From Microthrixaceae bacterium (GTDB lineage Bacteria > Actinomycetota > Acidimicrobiia > Acidimicrobiales > Acidimicrobilacustridaceae), in the NCBI GenBank assembly GCA_947455015.1, contig CANGMY010000010.1:1-17999 (forward strand): a stretch of DNA of 17,999 bases, given 5' to 3'. Position 1 is the stretch's first letter. The number at the start of each line of letters is the position of its first letter. Shown here one piece after another: positions 6,032 to 13,858 of the stretch. The notes below the pieces were generated by a model. The model did no database searches and had not been told where the DNA came from. It worked only from the letters and a program-made list of their open reading frames with translations. The translations under genes were made by a program, and so were the position numbers.

Positions 6032-6655
6032 GTGGCTTTTGGCGGCAGGGGCGGCGATCGCCCCCGACGCGGCACGCCGGCTGACGTTCTCGTCGTCGGT
6101 CTCGGCAATCCAGGAAACGAGTACGACGGCACGCGTCATAACGTGGGCTTTGCCGTGATCGACCTTCTTGAACGGCGCCATAACGGCCGCCTGAAAGCCG
6201 GGAAAGAACGCGCACTCGTCGATGAGGTGCGTATTGGTCAAAAGCGCGTTGCGCTGGCCAAGCCCACAACGTTCATGAATCTGTCGGGCGAATCGGTGTC
6301 ACCATTGGTTCGTCGTTTCGGCATTGAAGATGCAACCGCGCTCGTGGTCGTTCACGATGAACTTGATCTGCCCACTGGCACCGTGCGCGTGAAGATTGGC
6401 GGGGGACTCGCGGGACATAACGGACTGCGCTCGATTAAGGCCCATCTTCATGACGATGCATTCGTGCGCGTTCGGATCGGTGTGGGCAAGCCGCCGAGCA
6501 AAGAAGGCGGTGCTGACCACGTCTTGAAGCGCGTCGGGAAGGCTGATCGTGAGGCGCTCGATGTTGCCATTGAGATCGCCGCTGACGCGGTTGAGCTCAT
6601 TGTGAGCGATGGCCCCGACGCGGCGATGAATCGCGTAAACGCGCGCACTTCCTAA
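6032..6655 (+). CDS. pth: Peptidyl-tRNA hydrolase
   Basis: Pth cleaves the ester bond of peptidyl-tRNAs released from stalled ribosomes, recycling tRNA. Conserved features by residue: GLGNPG with Asn26, TRHNVGF with catalytic His36, KPTTFMNLSG with Asn83, HDELDLP with Asp109, and GGGLAGHNGLRS with Asn130. His-to-Asp spacing (73) equals that of E. coli His20-Asp93. The 207-residue chain has an N-terminal extension of about 16 Gly/Arg-rich residues compared with E. coli if the GTG at 6032 is used. That GTG directly follows the rplY TAA, with GAGGG inside the rplY end serving as ribosome site, so the two genes are probably translationally coupled. Confidence 0.95.
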   Translation: MAFGGRGGDRPRRGTPADVLVVGLGNPGNEYDGTRHNVGFAVIDLLERRHNGRLKAGKERALVDEVRIGQKRVALAKPTTFMNLSGESVSPLVRRFGIEDATALVVVHDELDLPTGTVRVKIGGGLAGHNGLRSIKAHLHDDAFVRVRIGVGKPPSKEGGADHVLKRVGKADREALDVAIEIAADAVELIVSDGPDAAMNRVNARTS

Positions 6656-6675
6656 GCCCTAGAAACGAGCGAGCT

Positions 6676-6697
6676 GCAACGCGTGGTGCGCGTTTGC
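6676..6697. terminator. Hairpin between convergent pth and OB-fold genes
   Basis: AACGCG (6678-6683) pairs with CGCGTT (6689-6694) around loop TGGTG; with a bulged T the stem extends through GC/GC to 6697. It lies midway between the 3' ends of pth and the minus-strand OB-fold gene, with only a short T-run on the plus strand. A bidirectional terminator is plausible. Confidence 0.4.
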
Positions 6698-6706
6698 CGA
6701 ACTGTC

Positions 6707-7093
6707 TCAGTAGGGAAGCTTTACCTGGCGAGGCAGCAGTTGGTACGCCGGGTTCAAGATGGTGAGCAAGCCATGACTTTCGCTCGCCATCCCATCGACC
6801 ACGAGATGTGTTCCGAGTTTCACGCCGCCAAGTGTGCGACGACCCATGAAGACCACAGTGATGCCGCCGGTTTCGTCGGCAAGGGTCAGTTCAAGGCTTG
6901 CGACCTGTTCTGCCCAAGGTTGGATTCTCATCGCCTTGATGCGCCCCGCGACCTTCACATGGTCTCGCCAGGCAACCTCGGCAATGGGAATGACGCCGTC
7001 GAGTGAAAGTCGGCCCAGTTCTTCGAACGCTGCGTCGGTCTCAGCGACGCGTACTGCTTCAGCGCGCTTTGCCTTTGAGGTGAAAAGAGCCAT
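6707..7093 (-). CDS. OB-fold nucleic-acid-binding domain protein
   Basis: A 128-residue protein with a helical N-terminus (MALFTSKAKRAEAV...) and a single OB-fold-like core: IAEVAWRDHVKVAGRI, LELTLADETGGITVVFMGRRTLGGVKLGTHLVVDGMA, and a final NPAYQLL. This pattern resembles RecG-like OB domains and a family of small actinobacterial OB-fold proteins, of which I recall M. tuberculosis Rv2694c as one. No catalytic residues are apparent and the function is unknown; single-stranded nucleic-acid binding is inferred from the fold. ATG 7093 starts one base after the permease stop, giving a coupled two-gene operon; a longer frame upstream overlaps the permease gene and has no better ribosome site. In M. 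tuberculosis I recall the counterpart lying near an APC permease and the CeoB/CeoC potassium regulators, so its link to potassium transport may be old. Confidence 0.8.
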   Translation of the reverse strand: MALFTSKAKRAEAVRVAETDAAFEELGRLSLDGVIPIAEVAWRDHVKVAGRIKAMRIQPWAEQVASLELTLADETGGITVVFMGRRTLGGVKLGTHLVVDGMASESHGLLTILNPAYQLLPRQVKLPY

Positions 7094-7094
7094 C

Positions 7095-9119
7095 TCAGTT
7101 GTGAATGTCCGAAGTACCAGACACTGCGCCATGTTCGACATGTTGCACGTGCTGACCCTTGGCTGAACGGGTGAGGTGATAGGGCACGAAGGTCACATTG
7201 GCGTGAGGAACATCGCTGAGGGCCTTTGCGATGCTGTCAGCGGTGTGGTCATGCAGGAGGCGATGCCAGCGTGAGCGATATTCGCGACGGGGGATGAGAA
7301 CCGTGACTTCGGTATCGCCATCGCTGGCAAGTTCGGTCACGAGTTCAAGCACCGTGCGGTTGATCCGGCGGTCGGGGCACTCTCGGATTTCAAGAGGCAG
7401 TTTCTTGAGTGCCAGCTCACTCCACTCGTCTGCCAGCAATTCGGCTCGGTGCTCATCAATCGCGATGTGCACGGCTCCGAGGCGGTCAGGGTTGAGCGTG
7501 CGAGCGTACTGGAGGGCACGAGCGGACGTGCGGTCGAGACGGTCGACAAGGACAACCACTGCGTGACGCTTGAGAATTGGTGCCGTCGCGGCCAGTACGG
7601 CGTCTTCCTCGAGTTCAGCTTTTTCTGATTCGTACTGGTGGTTCAGACGAACGAGGAGGTACACGAGGATCGGAACGAGGAGCACAATGACCCAAGCGCC
7701 GTGCAAGAACTTGGTGTAGCCGATCACGATGGTGACGACGCCGGTAGCAATCGCACCAAGACCGTTAATGAAGAGGCCGAGCTTCCAGCCTGGTTCCTTC
7801 AAGCGGACATGGCGACGAGCCATGCCCGCCTGCGACAGCGTGAAGCTCGTAAATACGCCGATTGCATAAAGCGGAATGAGCTTCGAGACGTCCGCGCCGA
7901 GGAGTACCACCATGAATGCGGCCACGATGGCGAGTGAGATGATTCCGTTTGAGAAGACGAGTCGATGGCCACGCTTGGTGAGCTGTTTCGGCATGAACGC
8001 ATCGTCAGCATGGAAACTGGCAAGACGGGGAAAGTCGGCGAAGGCGGTATTCGCGGCAAGCACTAAGATGAGCATGGTTGCTGCCTGCGTGAAGATGTAG
8101 AGGCCCTTACCGAAGGCAGCGTCTCCGTAAACCCCTTGGGCGATCTGCGAAAGCACAGTTTTTTCTTCGCTGGGAACGACGTGCATGGCGGTGGCAAGCC
8201 AAGAAATTCCGAGGAACATGAACCCGAGGAAACCACCCATCACCATGAGGGTCTTGCGAGCGTTCTTCCACTCGGGGGCCTTGAACGCAGGCACCCCATT
8301 GGAAATGGCCTCAACGCCGGTCATGGCCGCGCCGCCAGAGGCGAAGGCGTGGAGGATAAGGAAGATTCCGGCGACGCCAGTGGTTTGAAGTGCCTCGACC
8401 TGCACATGATCGAGCGGGACGTCATGAAGGCCGCCGCCAAAGGTGTTCTTCACAATGCCCACGAGAATCATCAAGATCATCGAAACAAGGAATGCGTAGG
8501 TCGGAATAGCGAAAAGCTTTCCGGACTCCTTCACACCGCGAAGGTTGCCCCAAGCGATGATGCCGATAAAGAGGACGGCGATCGGAACTCGATAGGGATA
8601 GACGCCGTGGAAGACCGAGTAAAGGGCGGCGACACCTGCTGATACCGACACCGACACCGTGAGGATGTAATCGGTGAGAAGCGCAACACCCGCAACCTGG
8701 GCGGGAAGTAGACCGAGGTTGTCTTTGGTGACGATATAGGCGCCACCAGCAGACGGGTAGGCCTTGATGGTTTGTCGGTAGCTGAAAATGAGGATGACAA
8801 GCACCGCAACCATTGCGATGGTGATCGGCATCACGTAATTGAAAGCAAGTGCACCAATGCCTCCGATGACGCCGATGCCGAGCAGCGTGCGGAGAATTTC
8901 TTCTGACGCGTATGCGGTTGACGACAGAGCATCAGACGAGAACACCGCAAGTGCGGTGGTGTTTGTAAGCCGTTCGTGTTCGAGCTGATCGGTGTTGAGC
9001 GCTCGACCAAGGACCTTGGTCTTGAACCGGAACGAACGGCTCTCGGGAATTTCTACGGATGCTGTCGCCGGGAGTGGTGCGGGGCCGGTCGAACTTTGAC
9101 TCTCTGTGGGTGCAGTCAT
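7095..9119 (-). CDS. KimA-like APC-superfamily potassium/proton symporter
   Basis: A 674-residue membrane protein (from ATG 9119) with an LSSDALSS-type N-terminus, about twelve hydrophobic segments (residues 60-480), and a soluble C-terminal domain (about 490-674) resembling universal stress proteins (HAVVVLVDRLDRTSARAL..., TEVTVLIPRREY). It lines up from memory with Bacillus subtilis KimA (YdaO): SSDALSSTAYASEEIL, AYPSAGGAYIVTKDNLG, TDYILTVSVSVSAG and TGVEAISNGVPAF. Residues assigned to ion and proton handling in KimA (Asp36, Tyr43, Asp117, Tyr118, Thr121, Ser125, Thr230, Glu233) appear as Asp63, Tyr70, Asp150, Tyr151, Thr154, Ser158, Thr267 and Glu270. High-affinity potassium uptake is therefore likely, though many relatives are annotated only as amino-acid permeases. 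A GTG at 9149 would add ten residues. It is divergent from mfd, and the OB-fold gene follows after one base. Confidence 0.85.
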   Translation of the reverse strand: MTAPTESQSSTGPAPLPATASVEIPESRSFRFKTKVLGRALNTDQLEHERLTNTTALAVFSSDALSSTAYASEEILRTLLGIGVIGGIGALAFNYVMPITIAMVAVLVILIFSYRQTIKAYPSAGGAYIVTKDNLGLLPAQVAGVALLTDYILTVSVSVSAGVAALYSVFHGVYPYRVPIAVLFIGIIAWGNLRGVKESGKLFAIPTYAFLVSMILMILVGIVKNTFGGGLHDVPLDHVQVEALQTTGVAGIFLILHAFASGGAAMTGVEAISNGVPAFKAPEWKNARKTLMVMGGFLGFMFLGISWLATAMHVVPSEEKTVLSQIAQGVYGDAAFGKGLYIFTQAATMLILVLAANTAFADFPRLASFHADDAFMPKQLTKRGHRLVFSNGIISLAIVAAFMVVLLGADVSKLIPLYAIGVFTSFTLSQAGMARRHVRLKEPGWKLGLFINGLGAIATGVVTIVIGYTKFLHGAWVIVLLVPILVYLLVRLNHQYESEKAELEEDAVLAATAPILKRHAVVVLVDRLDRTSARALQYARTLNPDRLGAVHIAIDEHRAELLADEWSELALKKLPLEIRECPDRRINRTVLELVTELASDGDTEVTVLIPRREYRSRWHRLLHDHTADSIAKALSDVPHANVTFVPYHLTRSAKGQHVQHVEHGAVSGTSDIHN

Positions 9120-9304
9120 ACGTGGGCTAGTTGACACCCGCAGAGGCACTCAGCGCAATCACCAGAGACGAGTTTCACATTGCCGAAACCTGAATTGACT
9201 CTTTCCGCTCCCTGCGGGCTGGTCTGGTGACCTCTGCCGGGTACCCTCTCGGACTCACCCCCGGCTCGGTTCGTGCCGGGCATACGCGCGTGTCCCGAGG
9301 TCCC
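9120..9304. promoter_or_regulatory. Divergent promoter region between the KimA-like gene and mfd
   Basis: About 185 bp must hold both promoters. A consensus -35 box TTGACA lies at 9131-9136, facing mfd, but 17 bases later stands only CGCAAT, a poor -10. A second TTGACT lies at 9195-9200. GAGG (9297-9300) is the mfd ribosome site. No riboswitch-like conserved elements were seen on the permease side. Confidence 0.35.
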
Positions 9305-12300
9305 ATGGCTCTGTCCGATCTGATCCCGATGATGGCTGACGAGCCCGCGCTCGTTTCGATCCTCGGGCGCCGTGAGGGTTCCATCGTTATCCCAGAACCA
9401 GCCCGAGCCATCACGATTTCCTCGTTGGTCGAGCGGGCTGAGCGTAGGCCCGTTGTTGTTGCTGTTCCAACGACAGCGGAAGCTGAGCGTCTCGTGCACG
9501 ACCTTGCCGCGTTCCTCGGGACCGACGAGGTTGAACTCTTTCCGGCATGGGAGACCCTCCCATTCGAACGTGTGAGTCCCGCGATCGACACGATGGGTCG
9601 ACGCTCACGGGTGTTGTGGCGCCTCCATGAACCCGAACGAGCGCCGGCAGTGATCGTGGCGCCGGTTCGGGCACTCGTTCAGCGTCTTGGCCCTCATGTT
9701 GGCGAGATCGAACCAATCACAATCGGGGTTGGCGACGTCGCTGATCCTGTTGAGCTCATCGAACAACTGGTCGGCTTTGGTTATCGCCGCGAGGTACAGG
9801 TCGAGCACCGAGGTGAAGTGGCAGTCCGCGGTTCGATCGTCGATATCTACCCGAGCACGGCCGACGTTCCTGTACGCATCGACTTGTGGGGTGATGAGGT
9901 TGATCGCCTCACGGAGTTTTCAATCGCCGATCAACGAGCAACGGTGTCGATCGCCGAAGTCACGATCTTTCCGTGCCGCGAACTTCTGCCAACTGACGAA
10001 GTCCGTGAACGCGCAGCCGCACTTGTTGGAACACAACCGTGGGGTCGTGAGCAGTGGGAGCGACTTTCTGAAGGTCAGATGTTCGATGGCATGGAAAGTT
10101 GGCTGCCGTGGTTAGTTGACGACAATGCCGATGATCCAGACGTTCTTTTCGACCTGCTTCGTGACGATGCGCAGGTGTTGCTGATTGAACCGCGCAGAAT
10201 GCGCGATCGCGCCGGTGACATTCTCGCCGAAGAACAAGACCTCGAGCAGTCGCTCTCGCGCACATGGGGAGCGGAAGGATCCTTCCCTCAGCTGCATGTT
10301 CCTTTTGAACGTCTTCTTGGCAGAACGACTGCGCCGATGTGGACAGTGCTCGATGTGCCAGATGCTCCAAGTACTCCAGTTGTCGGTGCGTCGGGCTGGG
10401 ATCCCGTCGTTGGCGACGGAACCATGCTTGTCGATCAATTGCGCTCGATGCTCTCCGATGGTGCAACGGTGGTCGTCGCTGCAGATGGAACTGGTTCCGC
10501 TGATCGTTTGGTGACACTTCTTGGTGATCAGGGCGTGCATCTGTCATTCGATGAGCGTGGGCTCGAGGATCTCTCTGCTCCCGGTGGCCACGTTGTTGTC
10601 GCTCCGCTTGAGCGCGGCGTCCGATTGCCGCAGATCGGCCTTGCGCTGCTCGCCGAATCCGATATCACTGGTCGTCGGCGCGCGCATCGACGCGCACGGC
10701 CGCGCAAAGCAGTTGCGCAAGGACATTTCGATGACCTCGCGCCTGGCGATTTGGTCGTGCATTACCAACACGGTGTTGGCCGGTACGGCGGAATGGTCAA
10801 GCGGGCAATCGGTGGCGTTGAACGCGACTATCTGCTTTTGGAGTACCGAGGCGACGATCGTCTCTATGTTCCGAGCGATCAAGTCGATGCGATTCGTCCC
10901 TTCACCGGCGGGGATTCGCCAAGCCTGAGTCGTCTCGGTGGCGGGGAGTGGCAGAAGAGTAAGGCTCGAGTTCGCGAAGCGGTCACCGAGATTGCGCAGG
11001 AACTCGTTGTTCTTTATCAAAAGCGCATTCATGCACCGGGTCATGCCTTTGGTCCCGACACGCCTTGGCAACATGAGCTCGAAGAGTCGTTTCCTTACGA
11101 ACCCACCCCGGATCAGAAAATTGCGATCGCTGAGGTGAAGGCTGACATGGAAGGCGAGTCCCCGATGGACCGCCTTGTTTGTGGCGATGTCGGTTTCGGA
11201 AAGACTGAAGTCGCGGTGCGAGCTGTGTTCAAAGCGGTGCAAGACGGGAAACAAGCAGCAGTGCTTGTTCCCACCACACTTCTCGCTCAACAGCATTTGC
11301 AAACGTTCAGCGAGCGATTCGCCGGCTATCCGGTTCGAGTCGAGATGCTCAGTCGCTTTCTTACGAACGCGCAGGCCAAGAAGGTCATCGCCGACTTAGA
11401 AACTGGCGATGTCGACGTTGTGATTGGAACGCATCGACTCCTTGCCGAAGGACTTGCCTTCAAAGATCTTGGTCTGCTTGTTGTAGATGAAGAGCAGCGA
11501 TTCGGTGTTTCCCACAAAGAGGCCATTAAGGGTCTCAAAGTTGGAGTCGATGTTCTGACGCTTTCTGCGACTCCCATACCGCGAACGCTTGAGATGAGCC
11601 TCACCGGAATTCGTGATCTCACGTTGTTGAATACGCCACCGAGTGAGCGTCAGCCGATCCTCACCTATGTCGGTGAATACGACGAGCGCGCAGTGGCCGA
11701 ATCGATACGACGCGAACTGCTGCGTGAAGGCCAAGTGTTCTTCGTACATAACCGCGTACAGGACATCGAGCGCGTCGCTGCAAATCTTGCTGAGCTCGTT
11801 CCTGAAGCGCGAATCGCCGTTGCTCACGGCCAAATGGATGAAGGAACGCTCGAGAAGGTGGTGCTCGATTTCTGGGAGGGCGCATTCGATGTGCTCGTTT
11901 GCACCACGATCATCGAGTCAGGAATCGATATGCCGACGGTGAATACGTTGGTAGTCGATCGGGCTGATCTGCTCGGGCTCGGACAGCTGCATCAGTTGCG
12001 CGGTCGCGTCGGTCGTTCGGGAAGTCGCGCCTATGCCTATTTGTTCTTTCCTCCCGATCGTGCTCTCACCGAACAAGCTTTCGAACGACTTCGCACAATT
12101 GGTGAAGCCACAGAACTCGGATCAGGTTTCCGCATCGCAATGCGCGATCTTGAAATTCGAGGTGCAGGCAACCTGCTTGGCAGCGGACAAAGCGGTCACA
12201 TCTCATCAGTTGGCTACGACCTCTATTGCCAGATGGTGACCGAAGCCGTTGCAGAATTGAAGGGGGAGCCGATTCCCGAACCGGCCGAAATCAAACTCGA

Positions 12301-12742
12301 ACTCCCGGTCGATGCTTCGCTCCCTGCGTCATATGTCGAACGCGAGGATCTGCGGCTCGAGGCCTACCGACGTCTCGCCGCTGTGACCTCGGCTGCGGAG
12401 GTCGCCGATATTCGGTCTGAATGGGAGGACCGTTACGGGCCGGTGCCGGCCGATGCTGAAGCCCTGCTTGAGGTCGCCCGCCTCCGGGCCGAGTGTGTCA
12501 GGACTGGGGTCACCGACGTCACCGTGACGAAGGGGCCTGGGTTTGGCGGACCGAAGTTCATCGCCCGGATCTCGCCGTTGTCCCTGCGCACGTCAGCCAC
12601 GATCCGGCTTGATCGCCTCTACAAGGGGTCGGTGTACAAAGCCGAGCCCCAACAGCTTCAGTTGCATCTGAATTCGGCAGGATCGATCGTCGAAGACCTT
12701 GTCTCGGCATTCGCCGATCTGGTCCCAGAAGACGAGGGATGA
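9305..12742 (+). CDS. mfd: Transcription-repair coupling factor
   Basis: Mfd is an ATP-driven translocase that removes RNA polymerase stalled at DNA lesions and recruits UvrA. From ATG 9305 it has 1145 residues, a normal length. Order: UvrB-like N-terminal module (LFPAWETLPFERVSPAIDTMGRR, then VRGSIVDIYPS), the RNA-polymerase-interacting domain around 480-540 (GDLVVHYQHGVGRYGG ... YRGDDRLYVPSDQVD), the RecG-like translocase with Walker A GDVGFGKTE (about 626-634) and Walker B DEEQ (about 727-730), SATPIPRTLEM, FVHNRVQDIE, TTIIESGIDMP, QLRGRVGRS, and a C-terminal regulatory domain (ADIRSEWEDRYGPVP). The ATG is preferred to a GTG at 9227 because GAGG precedes it and conservation begins near MALSDLIP. 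Its stop overlaps the next gene as ATGA. The mfd-parvulin-mazG-eno order is standard in actinobacteria. Confidence 0.97.
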   Translation: MALSDLIPMMADEPALVSILGRREGSIVIPEPARAITISSLVERAERRPVVVAVPTTAEAERLVHDLAAFLGTDEVELFPAWETLPFERVSPAIDTMGRRSRVLWRLHEPERAPAVIVAPVRALVQRLGPHVGEIEPITIGVGDVADPVELIEQLVGFGYRREVQVEHRGEVAVRGSIVDIYPSTADVPVRIDLWGDEVDRLTEFSIADQRATVSIAEVTIFPCRELLPTDEVRERAAALVGTQPWGREQWERLSEGQMFDGMESWLPWLVDDNADDPDVLFDLLRDDAQVLLIEPRRMRDRAGDILAEEQDLEQSLSRTWGAEGSFPQLHVPFERLLGRTTAPMWTVLDVPDAPSTPVVGASGWDPVVGDGTMLVDQLRSMLSDGATVVVAADGTGSADRLVTLLGDQGVHLSFDERGLEDLSAPGGHVVVAPLERGVRLPQIGLALLAESDITGRRRAHRRARPRKAVAQGHFDDLAPGDLVVHYQHGVGRYGGMVKRAIGGVERDYLLLEYRGDDRLYVPSDQVDAIRPFTGGDSPSLSRLGGGEWQKSKARVREAVTEIAQELVVLYQKRIHAPGHAFGPDTPWQHELEESFPYEPTPDQKIAIAEVKADMEGESPMDRLVCGDVGFGKTEVAVRAVFKAVQDGKQAAVLVPTTLLAQQHLQTFSERFAGYPVRVEMLSRFLTNAQAKKVIADLETGDVDVVIGTHRLLAEGLAFKDLGLLVVDEEQRFGVSHKEAIKGLKVGVDVLTLSATPIPRTLEMSLTGIRDLTLLNTPPSERQPILTYVGEYDERAVAESIRRELLREGQVFFVHNRVQDIERVAANLAELVPEARIAVAHGQMDEGTLEKVVLDFWEGAFDVLVCTTIIESGIDMPTVNTLVVDRADLLGLGQLHQLRGRVGRSGSRAYAYLFFPPDRALTEQAFERLRTIGEATELGSGFRIAMRDLEIRGAGNLLGSGQSGHISSVGYDLYCQMVTEAVAELKGEPIPEPAEIKLELPVDASLPASYVEREDLRLEAYRRLAAVTSAAEVADIRSEWEDRYGPVPADAEALLEVARLRAECVRTGVTDVTVTKGPGFGGPKFIARISPLSLRTSATIRLDRLYKGSVYKAEPQQLQLHLNSAGSIVEDLVSAFADLVPEDEG

Positions 12743-13845
12743 CTGTCGGGGCCTCTGCTGGCTCCGTTAGTGTGAGCAACCTTGTGAAGACGACGCGCAA
12801 CATCTCCATCGCCGCCATCCTGCTCGCCCTCGTGCTTTCGCTCGTGGGTACCTCATGCTCGGCGGTGAACCCAACCGCAATGACCGTGAACAAGTGGACC
12901 CTGTCCGATAGCGAGTTCCAGTCACAGATCGAGGCCTTCTCGAAGGTGTACGCAACCTCGGGCGGTGCGAGCAAACTCAAGTCAACCGACGGCAACTCAT
13001 GGGCAACGTCGTATACATCTGCGTTCCTGAATGATCAGTTAAATCTTCAATTGGCCCAGATTGGTGTCGAGGAGCGCGGCCTCACCGTGACCGATACGGA
13101 TCGAGCGAACGCAAAGACGCTTCTTGAAAAGAACTTCACCACTGGTTCCGGTACCTCGGTGTTCGGCGACCTTCCAGTCACCTACCAGCAGACGCTCATC
13201 GAAGGCGTCGCTGCGCAGAACGTTCTCGGAGCAGCAGTAGTCGCTGAAGCGCAAACCGATGAGGGCCTTCGCAAACTTTACGAATCGACAAAAGATCAGT
13301 ATCAAGGCGAACTTGTCTGCGCGAGCCACATTCTCGTCGTCGCTGGTTCTGGTTCCAGCTCAACGGCTGCAACCGATGCGCAGTACGCAACGGCGCTGAC
13401 GGCAATCAAGGACATCCAGTCGCAGGTCAAGGGAACAACGAACTTCGCCGCACTTGCTTCGGCTAAGTCTCAGGACACTGGCTCAGCTGCATCTGGTGGA
13501 GCACTGCCGTGTAGTGCCAAGGGCACGTACGTAACCGAATTCGACAATGCTGCTTGGACGCAGCCGGTCGGCGTTGTTGGCGAGCCGGTGAAGACCAAAT
13601 TCGGTTATCACCTTGTGCTCGTCACGGCTCGTGGCCAGTTGACCTTCGAGCAACTGAAAGATTCGCTCAAGCAGTCAGTCGTCGATAACGCCGATGCGAT
13701 TGTGAGTGCTGAGCTGATGCGCATTGCCGCCACAGCCAAGATCTCGGTGAACGGTCGTTACGGTCAGTTCGAAGCGACTTCAGCAAAGATCGTTGCTCCC
13801 TCCGGTGCTACCGCAACCACGGTCGCCGGACTCCCGTTGCAGTGA
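12739..13845 (+). CDS. SurA/PrsA-like parvulin peptidyl-prolyl isomerase, exported
   Basis: Predicted extracytoplasmic folding factor. From ATG 12739 it has 368 residues; a hydrophobic signal segment (ISIAAILLALVLSLVGTSCS) is followed by Cys, but the residues before that Cys (VGTSC) are a poor lipobox, so lipid anchoring is uncertain. A SurA-N-like helical region (about 50-185) precedes a parvulin domain (about 191-300) with CASHILVV, FAALASAKSQDTGSAASGGALPC and FGYHLVLV. A C-terminal helix and an Ala/Thr-rich tail follow. The start overlaps the mfd stop as ATGA, although GAGGG is only one base away; GTG 12772 or 12784 would give a more compact signal peptide. SurA-N lipoproteins between mfd and mazG are usual in actinobacteria. 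Isomerase activity is not assured, since some family members act only as chaperones. Confidence 0.85.
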   Translation: MTVGASAGSVSVSNLVKTTRNISIAAILLALVLSLVGTSCSAVNPTAMTVNKWTLSDSEFQSQIEAFSKVYATSGGASKLKSTDGNSWATSYTSAFLNDQLNLQLAQIGVEERGLTVTDTDRANAKTLLEKNFTTGSGTSVFGDLPVTYQQTLIEGVAAQNVLGAAVVAEAQTDEGLRKLYESTKDQYQGELVCASHILVVAGSGSSSTAATDAQYATALTAIKDIQSQVKGTTNFAALASAKSQDTGSAASGGALPCSAKGTYVTEFDNAAWTQPVGVVGEPVKTKFGYHLVLVTARGQLTFEQLKDSLKQSVVDNADAIVSAELMRIAATAKISVNGRYGQFEATSAKIVAPSGATATTVAGLPLQ

Positions 13846-13858
13846 TCTGCAGTTACCG

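Noticed and set aside
9227..9304. Longer Mfd N-terminus from GTG 9227.
   Set aside because: The extra 26 residues resemble no Mfd N-terminus and lack a ribosome site; ATG 9305 has GAGG just upstream.
10544..11302. A 252-codon minus-strand open frame inside mfd.
   Set aside because: It overlaps conserved Mfd motifs and has no ribosome site or family resemblance; a shadow of mfd.
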